NCBI GenBank assembly: GCA_051746205.1
Contig: JBNJEU010000006.1
Coordinates: 5,439-69,438 of the forward strand
Source of the DNA: Thiohalospira sp051746205
Lineage (GTDB): Bacteria > Pseudomonadota > Gammaproteobacteria > Thiohalospirales > Thiohalospiraceae
Direction: 5' to 3'
Length of the DNA stretch: 64,000 nucleotides
The notes under the pieces are model-generated. The model made no database searches and was not told the origin of the DNA. It saw nothing but the letters and a program-made list of their open reading frames with translations. Position numbers and translations under genes: made by a program. Of the stretch, positions 42,278 through 51,136 are shown piece after piece; the stretch's first letter is position 1; every line of letters begins with the position of its first letter.

Positions 42278-43996
42278 GTGGAGCTCAGCGGCGGCGAAAT
42301 CATCGTCCAGTTCCTGCAGGACGAGGGGGTCGAATTCATCTTCGGTTACCCCGGCGGTTCGGTTCTGCACACCTATGACGCCCTGCACGGCCAGAAGGGG
42401 ATCCGGCACGTGCTGGTACGCCACGAGCAGGCCGCGGCTCACGCTGCCGACGGCTATGCCCGGGCCACCGGCAAGCCGGGCGTGCTGCTGGTCACCTCCG
42501 GACCCGGTGTCACCAACACGGTGACCGGCATCGCCACCGCTCACATGGACTCCATCCCCATGGTGGTCATCACCGGGCAGGTGAATTCCGGCGCCATTGG
42601 CTCCGATGCGTTCCAGGAGGTCGATGCGGTGGGCATTACCCGCCCCTGCGTGAAGCACAACTTCCTGGTAAAGGATGTCCGCGATCTGGCGGTGACTCTG
42701 AAGAAGGCCTTTCACATCGCCACCACCGGCCGCCCCGGCCCGGTGGTGGTGGATGTGCCCAAGGATGTTACCGATCCGAACATCAAGGTCCCGTACACCT
42801 GGCCGAAGTCGGTGAGCCTGCGCTCCTACAATCCGGTGGAGCGTGGCCATCCGGGCCAGATCAAGCGCGCCGTGGATCTGCTGCTCAGTGCCCGCCAGCC
42901 GATGATCTACAGCGGCGGCGGCGTGGTGCTCGGCAATGCCGCGGAGAGTCTCACGGAACTGACCCGCACCCTTGGCTATCCGATCACTCAGACCCTGATG
43001 GGCCTCGGCGCGTTCCCGGCTTCCGACCCACAGAATCTCGGCATGCTGGGGATGCATGGCACCTACGAAGCAAACATGGCGATGCACGAGTGCGACGTGC
43101 TCATCGCCGTGGGTGCCCGCTTCGACGATCGCGTGACCGGCGACGTCAAGCACTTCTGTCCGGATGCGCGGATCATCCACATCGACATCGATCCATCGAG
43201 TATTTCCAAGAACGTGCGTGTGGATGTGCCCATCGTCGGCGAAGTGAACAGTGTGCTCCAGGAGATGAACCAGCTGCTGCGCTCGGGTGAGCGCCACCCC
43301 GACCGCGAGGCGCTCGACACCTGGTGGGGGCGGATCCGGGAATGGCAGGGGCGCAACTGTCTCGAGTTCGATCGGGAGAGTCCGCTCATCAAGCCGCAGT
43401 ACGTCATCGAGAAGCTGCACGAGGTCACCGGCGGCGAGGCCTTCGTGACCTCCGACGTCGGCCAGCATCAGATGTGGGCGGCACAGTTCTACGGCTTCGA
43501 GAAGCCGCGTCGCTGGATCAACTCCGGCGGTCTCGGGACCATGGGCTTCGGTCTTCCGGCGGCCATGGGGGCCCAGATCGCCCATCCGGAGGCGCCGGTC
43601 GCCTGTATCACCGGCGAGGCGAGCATCCAGATGTGCATCCAGGAACTCTCCACCTGCAAGCAGTTCATGCTGCCGTTGAAGATCATCAATCTGAACAATC
43701 GCTACATGGGCATGGTGCGTCAGTGGCAGGAGTTCTTCTACGAGAGCCGCTACAGCCATTCCTACATGGATACACTCCCCGATTTCGTGAGCCTGGCCGA
43801 GGCCTATGGCCACGCCGGGGTGAGGGTGGAGAAGCCCGGCGATGTGGAAGACGCGCTGCGGGAAGCCTTCGCGCAGAAGGACCGACTGGTCTTCCTGGAC
43901 TTCATCACCGATCAGTCGGAAAATGTCTATCCGATGATCGCCGCCGGCGCCGGCCACCACGAGATGCACCTGTCACCGGAACGGGAGCTGGCCTGA
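42278..43996 (+). CDS. ilvI: Acetolactate synthase, large subunit
   Basis: TPP- and FAD-dependent enzyme making acetolactate or acetohydroxybutyrate for Val/Leu/Ile synthesis; 572 aa. GYPGGSVLHTYDAL, the catalytic glutamate in VRHEQAAAHAADGYARATG, TSGPGVTNTVTGIATAHMDS and LNNRYMGMVRQWQEFFY are diagnostic. The TPP/Mg motif reads GEASIQMCIQEL. The GTG start at 42278 follows GGAGAGAGAG and gives the standard N-terminus (ELSGGEIIVQFL). ilvH follows after 1 bp. Confidence 0.95.
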   Translation: MELSGGEIIVQFLQDEGVEFIFGYPGGSVLHTYDALHGQKGIRHVLVRHEQAAAHAADGYARATGKPGVLLVTSGPGVTNTVTGIATAHMDSIPMVVITGQVNSGAIGSDAFQEVDAVGITRPCVKHNFLVKDVRDLAVTLKKAFHIATTGRPGPVVVDVPKDVTDPNIKVPYTWPKSVSLRSYNPVERGHPGQIKRAVDLLLSARQPMIYSGGGVVLGNAAESLTELTRTLGYPITQTLMGLGAFPASDPQNLGMLGMHGTYEANMAMHECDVLIAVGARFDDRVTGDVKHFCPDARIIHIDIDPSSISKNVRVDVPIVGEVNSVLQEMNQLLRSGERHPDREALDTWWGRIREWQGRNCLEFDRESPLIKPQYVIEKLHEVTGGEAFVTSDVGQHQMWAAQFYGFEKPRRWINSGGLGTMGFGLPAAMGAQIAHPEAPVACITGEASIQMCIQELSTCKQFMLPLKIINLNNRYMGMVRQWQEFFYESRYSHSYMDTLPDFVSLAEAYGHAGVRVEKPGDVEDALREAFAQKDRLVFLDFITDQSENVYPMIAAGAGHHEMHLSPERELA

Positions 43997-43997
43997 C

Positions 43998-44492
43998 ATG
44001 CGGCACATCATCTCCATCCTGATGGAAAACGAGGCCGGGGCGCTGTCCCGGGTGGCCGGCCTGTTCTCCGCCCGTGGTTACAACATCGAGTCGCTCACGG
44101 TCGCCCCCACCGAGGATGGCAGCCTGTCGCGGATGACCCTGGTCACCCGGGGTTCCGAGGAGGTCATCGAGCAGATCACCAAGCAGTTGAACAAGCTGGT
44201 GGACGTGGTCAAGCTCATGGACCTCACCGAGGGCCCCCACATCGAGCGCGAGATGATGCTGATGAAGGTCCGCGCCGATGATCCCGAGTCCCGTGATGAG
44301 CTGAAACGGCTCGCCGACATCTTCCGGGGCCGGATCATTGATGTCACCGAGCATACCTATACCATCGAACTCACTGGTGATGGTGGCAAGCTGGACGCCT
44401 TCATCGAGGCGCTACCGGCGACGTCCATCGTCGAGACGGTGCGTTCGGGCGTGATGGGCATCGCCCGTGGCGAGCGCGCCCTGAACCTGTAA
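43998..44492 (+). CDS. ilvH: Acetolactate synthase, small regulatory subunit
   Basis: Regulatory subunit with an N-terminal ACT domain that mediates valine feedback inhibition, 164 aa. The start MRHIISILMENEAGALSRVAGLFSARGYNIESLTVAPTED is near-canonical, and RSGVMGIARGERAL closes the C-terminal domain. It is immediately downstream of ilvI and 54 bp before ilvC. Confidence 0.96.
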   Translation: MRHIISILMENEAGALSRVAGLFSARGYNIESLTVAPTEDGSLSRMTLVTRGSEEVIEQITKQLNKLVDVVKLMDLTEGPHIEREMMLMKVRADDPESRDELKRLADIFRGRIIDVTEHTYTIELTGDGGKLDAFIEALPATSIVETVRSGVMGIARGERALNL

Positions 44493-44546
44493 CCGCCGAC
44501 GCCGTACCACCCGTTTTCCACAGACATGAAACGAGGGAAGAGAACC

Positions 44547-45563
44547 GTGAACATCTACTACGACAAAGACGCCGACCTGTCGAACATCACCCAGCGCAAG
44601 GTGGCCATCCTCGGCTACGGCTCCCAGGGGCACGCCCATGCCAACAACCTCAAGGACTCCGGTGTCGAGGTGGTGGTCGGCCTGCGTCCCGGTTCCGCCT
44701 CCGAGGCGAAGGCGAAGGACTCCGGTCTGACCGTCCAGCCACTGGACGAGGCGGTGGCCGGCGCCGACGTGGTCATGATCCTGGCTCCCGACGAGTACCA
44801 GGGCGACATCTACGACCGCCACGTCGCCCCGAACATTCGCCAGGGCGCCGCGCTGGCCTTCGCCCACGGCTTCAACGTCCACTTCGGCCAGATCGAGCCG
44901 CGCGCCGACCTGGACGTGATCATGATCGCGCCGAAGGGCCCGGGGCACCTGGTGCGTTCCACCTACACCCAGGGGGGTGGCGTGCCGTCTCTCATCGCCA
45001 TCGAGCAGGATGCCTCCGGCAAGGCCCGGGACATCGCTCTGGCCTACGCCTCCGCCAACGGCGGTGGCCGGGCCGGGATCATCGAGACCACTTTCCGCGA
45101 GGAGACCGAGACCGACCTGTTCGGTGAACAGGCCGTTCTCTGCGGGGGTGCCACCGCGCTGGTCCAGGCCGGCTTCGAGACCCTGGTCGAGGCCGGTTAC
45201 GCCCCGGAGATGGCCTATTTCGAATGCCTCCACGAACTGAAACTCATCGTCGACCTGATGTACGAGGGCGGCATTGCCAACATGCGCTACTCCATCTCCA
45301 ACACTGCCGAGTACGGCGACCTGACGCGCGGCCCGCGCGTGGTCACCGAGGAGACCAAGGACGAAATGCGCGAGATCCTGGCCGAGATCCAGAACGGGGA
45401 GTTCGCCCGTGAGTGGATGGCCGAGAATCAGGCCAAGGCGCCGGTGCTCAAGGCCAAGCGGCGTCTCGGCGCGGAGCACGAGATCGAGGAAGTGGGCGAG
45501 CGACTGCGTTCCATGATGCCGTGGATCGCCGCCAACAAGATCGTCGACAAGTCGAAGAACTGA
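44547..45563 (+). CDS. ilvC: Ketol-acid reductoisomerase
   Basis: Class I KARI, converting acetolactate to dihydroxyisovalerate with NADPH; 338 aa, the canonical short-form length. The GYGSQGHAHANNLKDSG Rossmann motif and metal-binding residues in the ETETDLFGEQ and FECLHELKLIVDLMYEGG segments are visible. The GTG at 44547 gives the standard N-terminus NIYYDKDADLS and follows GAGGGA; an ATG 21 bp upstream is in frame but precedes that site. Third gene of ilvIHC. Confidence 0.96.
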   Translation: MNIYYDKDADLSNITQRKVAILGYGSQGHAHANNLKDSGVEVVVGLRPGSASEAKAKDSGLTVQPLDEAVAGADVVMILAPDEYQGDIYDRHVAPNIRQGAALAFAHGFNVHFGQIEPRADLDVIMIAPKGPGHLVRSTYTQGGGVPSLIAIEQDASGKARDIALAYASANGGGRAGIIETTFREETETDLFGEQAVLCGGATALVQAGFETLVEAGYAPEMAYFECLHELKLIVDLMYEGGIANMRYSISNTAEYGDLTRGPRVVTEETKDEMREILAEIQNGEFAREWMAENQAKAPVLKAKRRLGAEHEIEEVGERLRSMMPWIAANKIVDKSKN

Positions 45564-45570
45564 GGCGAGG

Positions 45571-45593
45571 GGTCGGGGTGTTTCTCCCCGGCC
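45571..45593 (+). terminator. Stem-loop between ilvC and pssA
   Basis: GGTCGGGG (45571-45578) pairs with CCCCGGCC (45586-45593), with one G-T wobble, eight bases past the ilvC stop. No T-run follows, so it may only reduce read-through into pssA. Confidence 0.35.
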
Positions 45594-45618
45594 ATCAGAA
45601 CGGGGGCCACCGAGTCCG

Positions 45619-46368
45619 TTGAACGAGGAACCCACCAGCCGGCGGCGGGGTATCTACCTGTTGCCCAATCTCTTTACCACGGCGGCGCTGTTCGCCGGAT
45701 TCTTCGCCATCGTCAGCGCCATGGAGGGCGCCTTCGACCATGCCGCCGTGGCGATCTTCGTGGCCATGGTTCTCGACGGAGTGGATGGCCGGGTGGCCCG
45801 TCTGACCAATACGCAGTCCGAATTCGGGACCCAGTACGACAGCCTGGCGGACCTGATCTCATTCGGGCTGGCTCCGTCGCTGGTGATCCACCAGTGGGCC
45901 CTGCATGACCTCGGCAAGGTCGGCTGGTTGGTTGCCTTCCTCTTTACCGCCGGGGCGGCGCTGCGCCTGGCGCGGTTCAACACCCAGGTGGCCAAGTCGG
46001 ACAAGCGCTTCTTCCAGGGACTGGCCAGCCCGGCCGCCTCGGCGCTGCTCGCCGGACTGGTCTGGGCCGGCTGGTCCAACGGCCTCGACGGCGAGACCCT
46101 GTGGCTGCCCGCGGTGGTGCTCACCGTCTTCGGCGGGGTGCTGATGGTCTCCAATCTGCGCTACCGCAGCTTCAAGGACGTGGACGTGAAGGGACGGGTG
46201 CCGTTCGTCGCCCTGCTGGTGGTGGTGCTGGTCTTCGTGCTCATCGCCTCCGACCCGCCGCAGGTGCTCTTCGCCGTGGCCCTGCTGTACGCCGTCAGCG
46301 GCCCGGTGGAGACGCTCTTCTCCCTGCGCCGCCGCCGCGCCGAACGGGCCCGGCGCCACCGGGACTGA
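45619..46368 (+). CDS. pssA: CDP-diacylglycerol-serine O-phosphatidyltransferase
   Basis: Membrane CDP-alcohol phosphatidyltransferase making phosphatidylserine, 249 aa with several membrane helices. The signature D-x2-DG-x2-AR-x8-G-x3-D-x3-D is intact in DGVDGRVARLTNTQSEFGTQ plus the following YDSLAD. IYLLPNLFTTAALFAGFFAI is the usual N-terminus. The start is TTG at 45619; an alternative start is not excluded. ilvC-pssA adjacency is common in gammaproteobacteria. Confidence 0.92.
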   Translation: MNEEPTSRRRGIYLLPNLFTTAALFAGFFAIVSAMEGAFDHAAVAIFVAMVLDGVDGRVARLTNTQSEFGTQYDSLADLISFGLAPSLVIHQWALHDLGKVGWLVAFLFTAGAALRLARFNTQVAKSDKRFFQGLASPAASALLAGLVWAGWSNGLDGETLWLPAVVLTVFGGVLMVSNLRYRSFKDVDVKGRVPFVALLVVVLVFVLIASDPPQVLFAVALLYAVSGPVETLFSLRRRRAERARRHRD

Positions 46369-46403
46369 ACGGTGGCGCCGCCATTCACGAGGAGACAGAC
46401 GGA

Positions 46404-46826
46404 ATGAAGCTCGAACAACAGCATCTGACCATCGAGACCCCGGGACGCGGGATGCTCGAGATCACCGATCGAGTGGCCGCCACGATTCGCGACAGCGGCA
46501 TCCGCACCGGGCTCTGCCAGGTCTTCTGCCGGCACACCAGTGCCTCGCTGACCCTCACCGAGAACGCCGATCCGAGCGTTCGGCGCGACATGGAGCGCTA
46601 CATGGCCACCGCCGCGCCCGACGGGGACCCGGCCCATGAACACGCCATGGAGGGGCCGGACGACATGTCGGCCCACATCCGCACGGTGCTCACCGACGCC
46701 GGGGTAACCATCCCGGTGAGCGATGGGCGACCGGTGCTCGGCACCTGGCAGGGGGTCTTCCTCTGGGAGCACCGGACCCGGCCCCATTCCCGCCGATTGA
46801 CCGTGACCGTGCTGGGCGAGGACTGA
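46404..46826 (+). CDS. YjbQ/UPF0047 family protein
   Basis: Conserved 140-aa protein of the UPF0047 (YjbQ) family, with ICQVF-type core (GLCQVFCRHTSASLTLTENAD), HEHAMEGPDDMSAHIRTVLT and a final GTWQGVFLWEHR segment that forms the conserved active-site-like pocket. A weak thiamine-phosphate-synthase activity has been reported for the family; the physiological role is unknown. GAGGAGAC precedes the ATG at 46404. Confidence 0.92.
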   Translation: MKLEQQHLTIETPGRGMLEITDRVAATIRDSGIRTGLCQVFCRHTSASLTLTENADPSVRRDMERYMATAAPDGDPAHEHAMEGPDDMSAHIRTVLTDAGVTIPVSDGRPVLGTWQGVFLWEHRTRPHSRRLTVTVLGED

Positions 46827-46870
46827 AATCGAACCGCCCGTTTCGGGAGACAGGGGAGGGTATTCCGAAG

Positions 46871-47788
46871 GTGTCTGATCCCGTGCCGTTGAAGACCTGG
46901 CTACTGGCTACGCGCCCACCCTTCCTGCTGGCCAGTCTGGTGCCGGTGTTCATTGGCCTGGCCGTGGCCCGCTCCAGCGGGGTTGCGCTGGATGGTGGAG
47001 CGGCCCTCCTGACGGCCATCGGCGCGGTCCTCGCGCATGCCGGGATGAACGTTCTGAACGACTACTACGACGCCCTCAACGGCACGGATGCCCGCAACAA
47101 GGAGTACATCCCCGGCCTGACCGGCGGCAGGCGCTTCATCCAGCAGGGTCGGCTGACCGCGTGGCAGACCGCCCGGCTGGGATGGCTGCTCCTGGCGGTG
47201 GTGGCCATCATCGGGGTGGTCCTGCTGGAAAGGGGGGGCTGGCCGCTGGCCGGGGTCGGTCTGCTGGGACTGCTCATCGGCTGGGGGTATTCCGCCCCAC
47301 CCCTGGCGCTGAACAGTCGGGGCCTTGGCGAAATCGCCATTGCTCTCGCCTTCGGCATTCTGATCCCGCTGGGCACCGACCTGATCCAACGAGGTGTTTT
47401 CGACCCCCTGGTTCTTTGGGCATCGCTCCCCTATGCCCTGCTGGCCACCAGTCTGCTCTACATCAACCAGTTCCCCGACCGGCGCGCCGACGCGGCTGTG
47501 GGCAAGGCGCACTGGGTCGTGCGTCTCGGGGCCCGCCGGGCGCGCTGGGTCTATCTCGGACTGGTCCTGGGCGCCCACGCGGCGCTGGTCGTCGCCGTGG
47601 CCTTCGGCGAGCTGCCCGGGCCGGCGCTGCTCGGCCTGCTGGTCCTGCCGCTCGGTCTGCTGGCGGCCCGCGGCCTGGTCCGGAACGCCGAGACGCCGCG
47701 CCAACTCGGGCCGGCCATTCGGCTGACCATCGTCTCGCTGCTGGGCCACGGGGTTCTGGTGGCGCTGGGATTGAGCCTGGCGGTGTGA
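46871..47788 (+). CDS. UbiA-family prenyltransferase, MenA-like
   Basis: Polytopic membrane prenyltransferase of 305 aa. The two aspartate-rich motifs are NVLNDYYDALNGTDARN and DRRADAAVGK. The sequence after the first motif (GLTGGRRFIQQGRLT) is closer to the 1,4-dihydroxy-2-naphthoate prenyltransferase (menaquinone) group than to UbiA proper. No other menaquinone gene is in the window, so the substrate is uncertain. The start is GTG at 46871, with GGGAGGG somewhat far upstream. Confidence 0.8.
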   Translation: MSDPVPLKTWLLATRPPFLLASLVPVFIGLAVARSSGVALDGGAALLTAIGAVLAHAGMNVLNDYYDALNGTDARNKEYIPGLTGGRRFIQQGRLTAWQTARLGWLLLAVVAIIGVVLLERGGWPLAGVGLLGLLIGWGYSAPPLALNSRGLGEIAIALAFGILIPLGTDLIQRGVFDPLVLWASLPYALLATSLLYINQFPDRRADAAVGKAHWVVRLGARRARWVYLGLVLGAHAALVVAVAFGELPGPALLGLLVLPLGLLAARGLVRNAETPRQLGPAIRLTIVSLLGHGVLVALGLSLAV

Positions 47789-47800
47789 AACGGGGGCCTC

Positions 47801-47830
47801 TTGTCAGTCCGATTCTGCTGTGTTTATACT
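47801..47830 (+). promoter_or_regulatory. Promoter of the leuA leader
   Basis: TTGTCA (47801-47806) and TATACT (47825-47830) with an 18-bp spacer form the best sigma70-type promoter seen in the window. Transcription from about 47837 would produce a leader of some 280 bases before leuA. Confidence 0.55.
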
Positions 47831-47875
47831 CAGTCCAGATCCATGATCGAGTCGGTCCAGCCACAAGGGCGAACC

Positions 47876-47992
47876 ATGAACCGCAGCGCAATCGACATCC
47901 GGAACTCCTTCCTCCGCCGCTGCGGCGATCTCCTCCCGCGCGCCTTTCCGGCGTCCGCCGACGGGCGACTGCGACTGCCTGCGGGCAGTTAG
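47876..47992 (+). CDS. Candidate leader peptide upstream of leuA
   Basis: A 38-codon ORF begins at ATG 47876, six bases after AAGGG (47865-47869), and starts MNRSAIDIRNSFLRR. It contains a tandem CTC-CTC pair and two nearby CTG codons (five Leu in all) and many Arg codons. Its end lies in a stem-loop (ACTGCC 47974-47979, GGCAGT 47984-47989) just before the TAG. It could be a leucine-responsive leader peptide, but leucine is not strongly enriched and no classical attenuator with a T-run follows. The rest of the gap (47993-48118) has GC-rich complementary blocks (GGCCCC at 48020-48025, GGGGCC at 48054-48059) and no other gene. Confidence 0.35.
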   Translation: MNRSAIDIRNSFLRRCGDLLPRAFPASADGRLRLPAGS

Positions 47993-48118
47993 AGCGAACG
48001 TCGAATCCCCGGGCCCGAGCGGCCCCATCCGAGAACGAATCAGGCCATTCAAAGGGGCCACCCAGTTGGTGATCCCGGTCGGCTTGGTTACCATGGCGCC
48101 AGAATTCCGGAGACCATC

Positions 48119-49678
48119 ATGAGTGAACAGAACCAGCGGGACCGCCTGATCATCTTCGACACCACCCTGCGCGACGGCGAGCAGAGCCCCGGCGCATCCA
48201 TGACGCGCGAGGAGAAGGTGCGCATCGCCAGGCAGCTCGAACGGCTGCGGGTGGACGTCATCGAGGCCGGTTTCCCGGCGGCCAGCGAGGGCGATTTCGA
48301 CGCGGTGAAGGCCGTGGCCGACAGCGTTCATGAAAGCACCGTCTGCGGCCTGGCCCGTGCCATCGACCACGACATCGAGCGCGCTGGCGAGGCATTGCAG
48401 GGGACCACCTCGGGGCGGATCCATACCTTTATCGCCACCTCGCCCATCCACATGGAGATGAAGCTGCGCATGACCCCGGACGAGGTCATCGAGCGCGCCG
48501 TTGCGGCGGTCAAGAAGGCGCGCGAGTACGTGGACGACGTGGAGTTCTCCGCCGAGGACGCGGGCCGGTCCGAGCCGGCGTTCCTCTACCGGATCGTCGA
48601 GGCGGCCATCGCGGCCGGCGCCTCCACCATCAACATCCCGGACACGGTCGGCTACAGCGTGCCGGAGCAGTTCGGTGGTCTGATCCGCGACATCCGCGCC
48701 AATGTGCCCAACGCCGATCGCGCCGTGCTCTCCTCCCACTGTCACAACGATCTCGGCCTGGCGGTGGCCAACTCCCTGGCGGCGGTGAGCAACGGCGCTC
48801 GCCAGGTGGAGTGCACCATCAACGGGCTCGGCGAGCGCGCCGGCAACGCCGCGCTGGAGGAGGTGGTGATGGCGCTGGGCACGCGCCGGGACTACTTCCC
48901 GTGCGACACCCGCATCGACACCACGCAGATCGTGCCGAGCTCGAAGCTGGTGGCGTCGGTGACCGGCTTCCAGCCGCAGCCGAACAAGGCCATCGTCGGG
49001 GCCAACGCCTTCGCCCATGAATCGGGGATCCACCAGGACGGCGTGCTCAAGCACCGCGAGACCTACGAGATCATGCGCGCCGAGGATGTCGGCTGGAACA
49101 CCAACCGCATGGTGCTCGGCAAGCACTCCGGCCGCAACGCGTTCAAGTCGCGGCTGGCGGAGATCGGCATCGAGTTCGAATCGGAGGCGATCCTCAACGA
49201 CGCCTTCGCCAAGTTCAAGGAACTGGCCGACAAGAAGCACGAGATCTACGACGAGGACCTGCAGACACTGGTCACCGAGGCGGGGATTGAAGCGGAGAAC
49301 GAACGGGTCCGGTTGGCCACCGTGCATGTCTGCTCGGAGACCGGCGAGACGCCGCGCGCCCGGGTGGCCCTGACGGTGGACGGCGAGGAGCGCCGCGCCG
49401 AGGCCGAGGGCAGCGGGGCGGTGGACGCGACCTTCTCCGCCATCGAGATGATCATGGAGAGCGGTACCCAGCTGCTGCTCTACTCCGTGAACAACATCAC
49501 CTCCGGTACCGACGCCCAGGGCGAGGTCACCGTGCGGCTGGAGATGGGCGGCCGGATCGTCAACGGCCAGGGGGCCGACACCGACATCGTCATCGCCTCC
49601 GCCCAGGCCTACATCAACGCGCTGAACAAGATCCTCGCCCCGGTGGAGCGGGCCCACCCCCAGGCCGGGGACGTCTAG
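48119..49678 (+). CDS. leuA: 2-isopropylmalate synthase
   Basis: First committed enzyme of leucine synthesis, condensing acetyl-CoA and 2-oxoisovalerate; 519 aa. FDTTLRDGEQSPGASMT, the metal ligands in SHCHNDLGLAVANSLAAVSNGA and GLGERAGNAALEEVVM, and ANAFAHESGIHQDGVLKHRETYEIM are diagnostic. The C-terminal allosteric domain (about 390-510) that binds leucine is present. It is preceded by a 330-bp leader and followed 6 bp later by the UDG gene. Confidence 0.96.
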   Translation: MSEQNQRDRLIIFDTTLRDGEQSPGASMTREEKVRIARQLERLRVDVIEAGFPAASEGDFDAVKAVADSVHESTVCGLARAIDHDIERAGEALQGTTSGRIHTFIATSPIHMEMKLRMTPDEVIERAVAAVKKAREYVDDVEFSAEDAGRSEPAFLYRIVEAAIAAGASTINIPDTVGYSVPEQFGGLIRDIRANVPNADRAVLSSHCHNDLGLAVANSLAAVSNGARQVECTINGLGERAGNAALEEVVMALGTRRDYFPCDTRIDTTQIVPSSKLVASVTGFQPQPNKAIVGANAFAHESGIHQDGVLKHRETYEIMRAEDVGWNTNRMVLGKHSGRNAFKSRLAEIGIEFESEAILNDAFAKFKELADKKHEIYDEDLQTLVTEAGIEAENERVRLATVHVCSETGETPRARVALTVDGEERRAEAEGSGAVDATFSAIEMIMESGTQLLLYSVNNITSGTDAQGEVTVRLEMGGRIVNGQGADTDIVIASAQAYINALNKILAPVERAHPQAGDV

Positions 49679-49684
49679 CCGGCC

Positions 49685-50503
49685 ATGGAGGAGGCGCGCC
49701 GACGACGCTATCTGGAGGAACTCGGCATCACCCCGTGGGTGCGTCGGGCGAGGGGTGATGTGGAAACGACCGAGGTGGCAGCCGAACCGAACGGTGGCCC
49801 CCGGGAAGGGGCTTCACCCGCCGGGATTGCACCCGTGCAGCCGACCCCGATGGAACCGGTGAGCGCTTCCCCGGAGGTGGTGGAGGAGAGCTCCGCAGGC
49901 ACGGACCCGGTCTCGCCGGAAGCCGAGGGGCCGGGGTCGATGGGTTGGCAAGAACTGGAAGAACGGGTCGCCAGCTGCACAGCCTGCCCCTTGCACCAGG
50001 GGCGCAGTCACACCGTCTTCGGTGTCGGCGATCCCGGCGCCGACTGGCTGGTGGTGGGTGAGGCCCCGGGAGCCGAGGAGGACCGGCGCGGCGAGCCCTT
50101 CGTCGGCCCGGCCGGTCAGCTGCTGGACGCCATGCTGGCGGCGCTGGGACTGGCGCGCGGGGAGGGGGTCTACATCGCCAACTGCATCAAGTGCCGCCCC
50201 CCCGAGAACCGCGATCCGACGCCCGAGGAACGGGCCACCTGCGCCCCCTGGCTGGCGCGTCAGATCGAACTCGTCCAGCCGCGCGTCATCCTTGCCGTGG
50301 GACGCGTCGCGGCCCAGCAGCTGCTCGGGCGCGAGGAGCCGCTGGCGCGGCTGCGCGACCAGACCCACCGCTGGGGCGACGCCGGGATCCCGCTGGTGGT
50401 GACCTATCATCCCGCCTACCTGCTGCGCACACCGGGCGACAAGGCCCACGCCTGGGCGGACCTGAAGCGCGCCCGCGCCGCGATGGTCTCGTCCGGGCCA
50501 TGA
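49685..50503 (+). CDS. Uracil-DNA glycosylase, family 4 (Fe-S)
   Basis: Thermostable-type family 4 uracil-DNA glycosylase, 272 aa. An N-terminal disordered Pro/Glu/Ala-rich stretch (about 20-85) precedes the catalytic domain. Four Fe-S cysteines are placed as expected (CTACPL near 100; CIKCRPPENRDPTPEERATC). The motif GEAPGAEEDRRGEPFVGPAGQLLD and the catalytic-loop TYHPAYLLR are conserved. The longer N-terminal linker is typical of proteobacterial members. The stop overlaps the rimI start (ATGA). Confidence 0.92.
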   Translation: MEEARRRRYLEELGITPWVRRARGDVETTEVAAEPNGGPREGASPAGIAPVQPTPMEPVSASPEVVEESSAGTDPVSPEAEGPGSMGWQELEERVASCTACPLHQGRSHTVFGVGDPGADWLVVGEAPGAEEDRRGEPFVGPAGQLLDAMLAALGLARGEGVYIANCIKCRPPENRDPTPEERATCAPWLARQIELVQPRVILAVGRVAAQQLLGREEPLARLRDQTHRWGDAGIPLVVTYHPAYLLRTPGDKAHAWADLKRARAAMVSSGP

Positions 50504-51033
50504 CCTCCGGGAGCCGGCACACGCCGCCGCCGGTCGAACCGCCCGCGATGTCCGCCGGCATCGCCGGCGCGGGAGAGGGCGACGGCGAGGCCGTCATCCG
50601 GCCCCTGCTGGCCTCCGACCTGCCCGAGGTCATGGCGATGGAGGCGCGCAGCCATCCGGAGCCGTGGACCGAGGGGATCATGCGGGACTGCCTGCGCGCC
50701 GGCTACACCGCCCGGGTCCTCGAGGCCCCGGACGGCGCGATCATCGGCTACGGTCTGGTGACTGTGGCCGCCGGCGAGAGCCATCTGCTGAATCTCACCA
50801 TTCATCCGAATCATCGGGGGCAGGGACACGGCCGGATTCTGCTGCGTGCGCTGCTGGCCGAGGCGCGGCTGGCCGGGGCCGAACTGGCCATCCTGGAAGT
50901 GCGGCCGTCGAACCCGTCGGCTCTGGCGCTCTATCGGAGTGAAGGCTTCGAGCAGGTGGGGATCCGGCGGGACTACTACCCGGACTTCGGCGGGGCGCGG
51001 GAAGACGCCTGGGTGTTCAAGCGGGCGCTCTGA
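50500..51033 (+). CDS. rimI: Ribosomal protein S18 alanine N-acetyltransferase
   Basis: GNAT-fold acetyltransferase acting on the N-terminal alanine of S18 in E. coli. The protein is 177 aa from ATG 50500, which overlaps the UDG stop. A later ATG at 50548 (161 aa) would be closer to the usual 150 residues; neither has a strong ribosome site. The acetyl-CoA loop NHRGQGHGRILLRALL, the EVRPSNPSALALYRSEGFEQVG segment and the final YYPDFGGAREDAWVFKR are characteristic of RimI. Confidence 0.9.
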   Translation: MTSGSRHTPPPVEPPAMSAGIAGAGEGDGEAVIRPLLASDLPEVMAMEARSHPEPWTEGIMRDCLRAGYTARVLEAPDGAIIGYGLVTVAAGESHLLNLTIHPNHRGQGHGRILLRALLAEARLAGAELAILEVRPSNPSALALYRSEGFEQVGIRRDYYPDFGGAREDAWVFKRAL

Positions 51034-51136
51034 CCGGAAAGGGGGCCGTCCCTTTTCGATCGGGCTGTATAACGCCCCCGTCGACACCGTACAATGGGCG
51101 GATTACAGCCCACCCCGCCGAGGAAACCGACCACCG

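Noticed and set aside
43606..43641. IlvI TPP motif GEAS instead of GDGS considered as loss of activity
   Set aside because: Glutamate at this position is, from memory, usual in gammaproteobacterial IlvI, and the rest of the motif is intact.
47804..49657. 617-codon minus-strand open frame opposite leuA
   Set aside because: Shadow of leuA caused by codon bias; no recognisable domains. The same applies to the long antisense frames at 42221-43969, 40649-42142 and 57472-59400.
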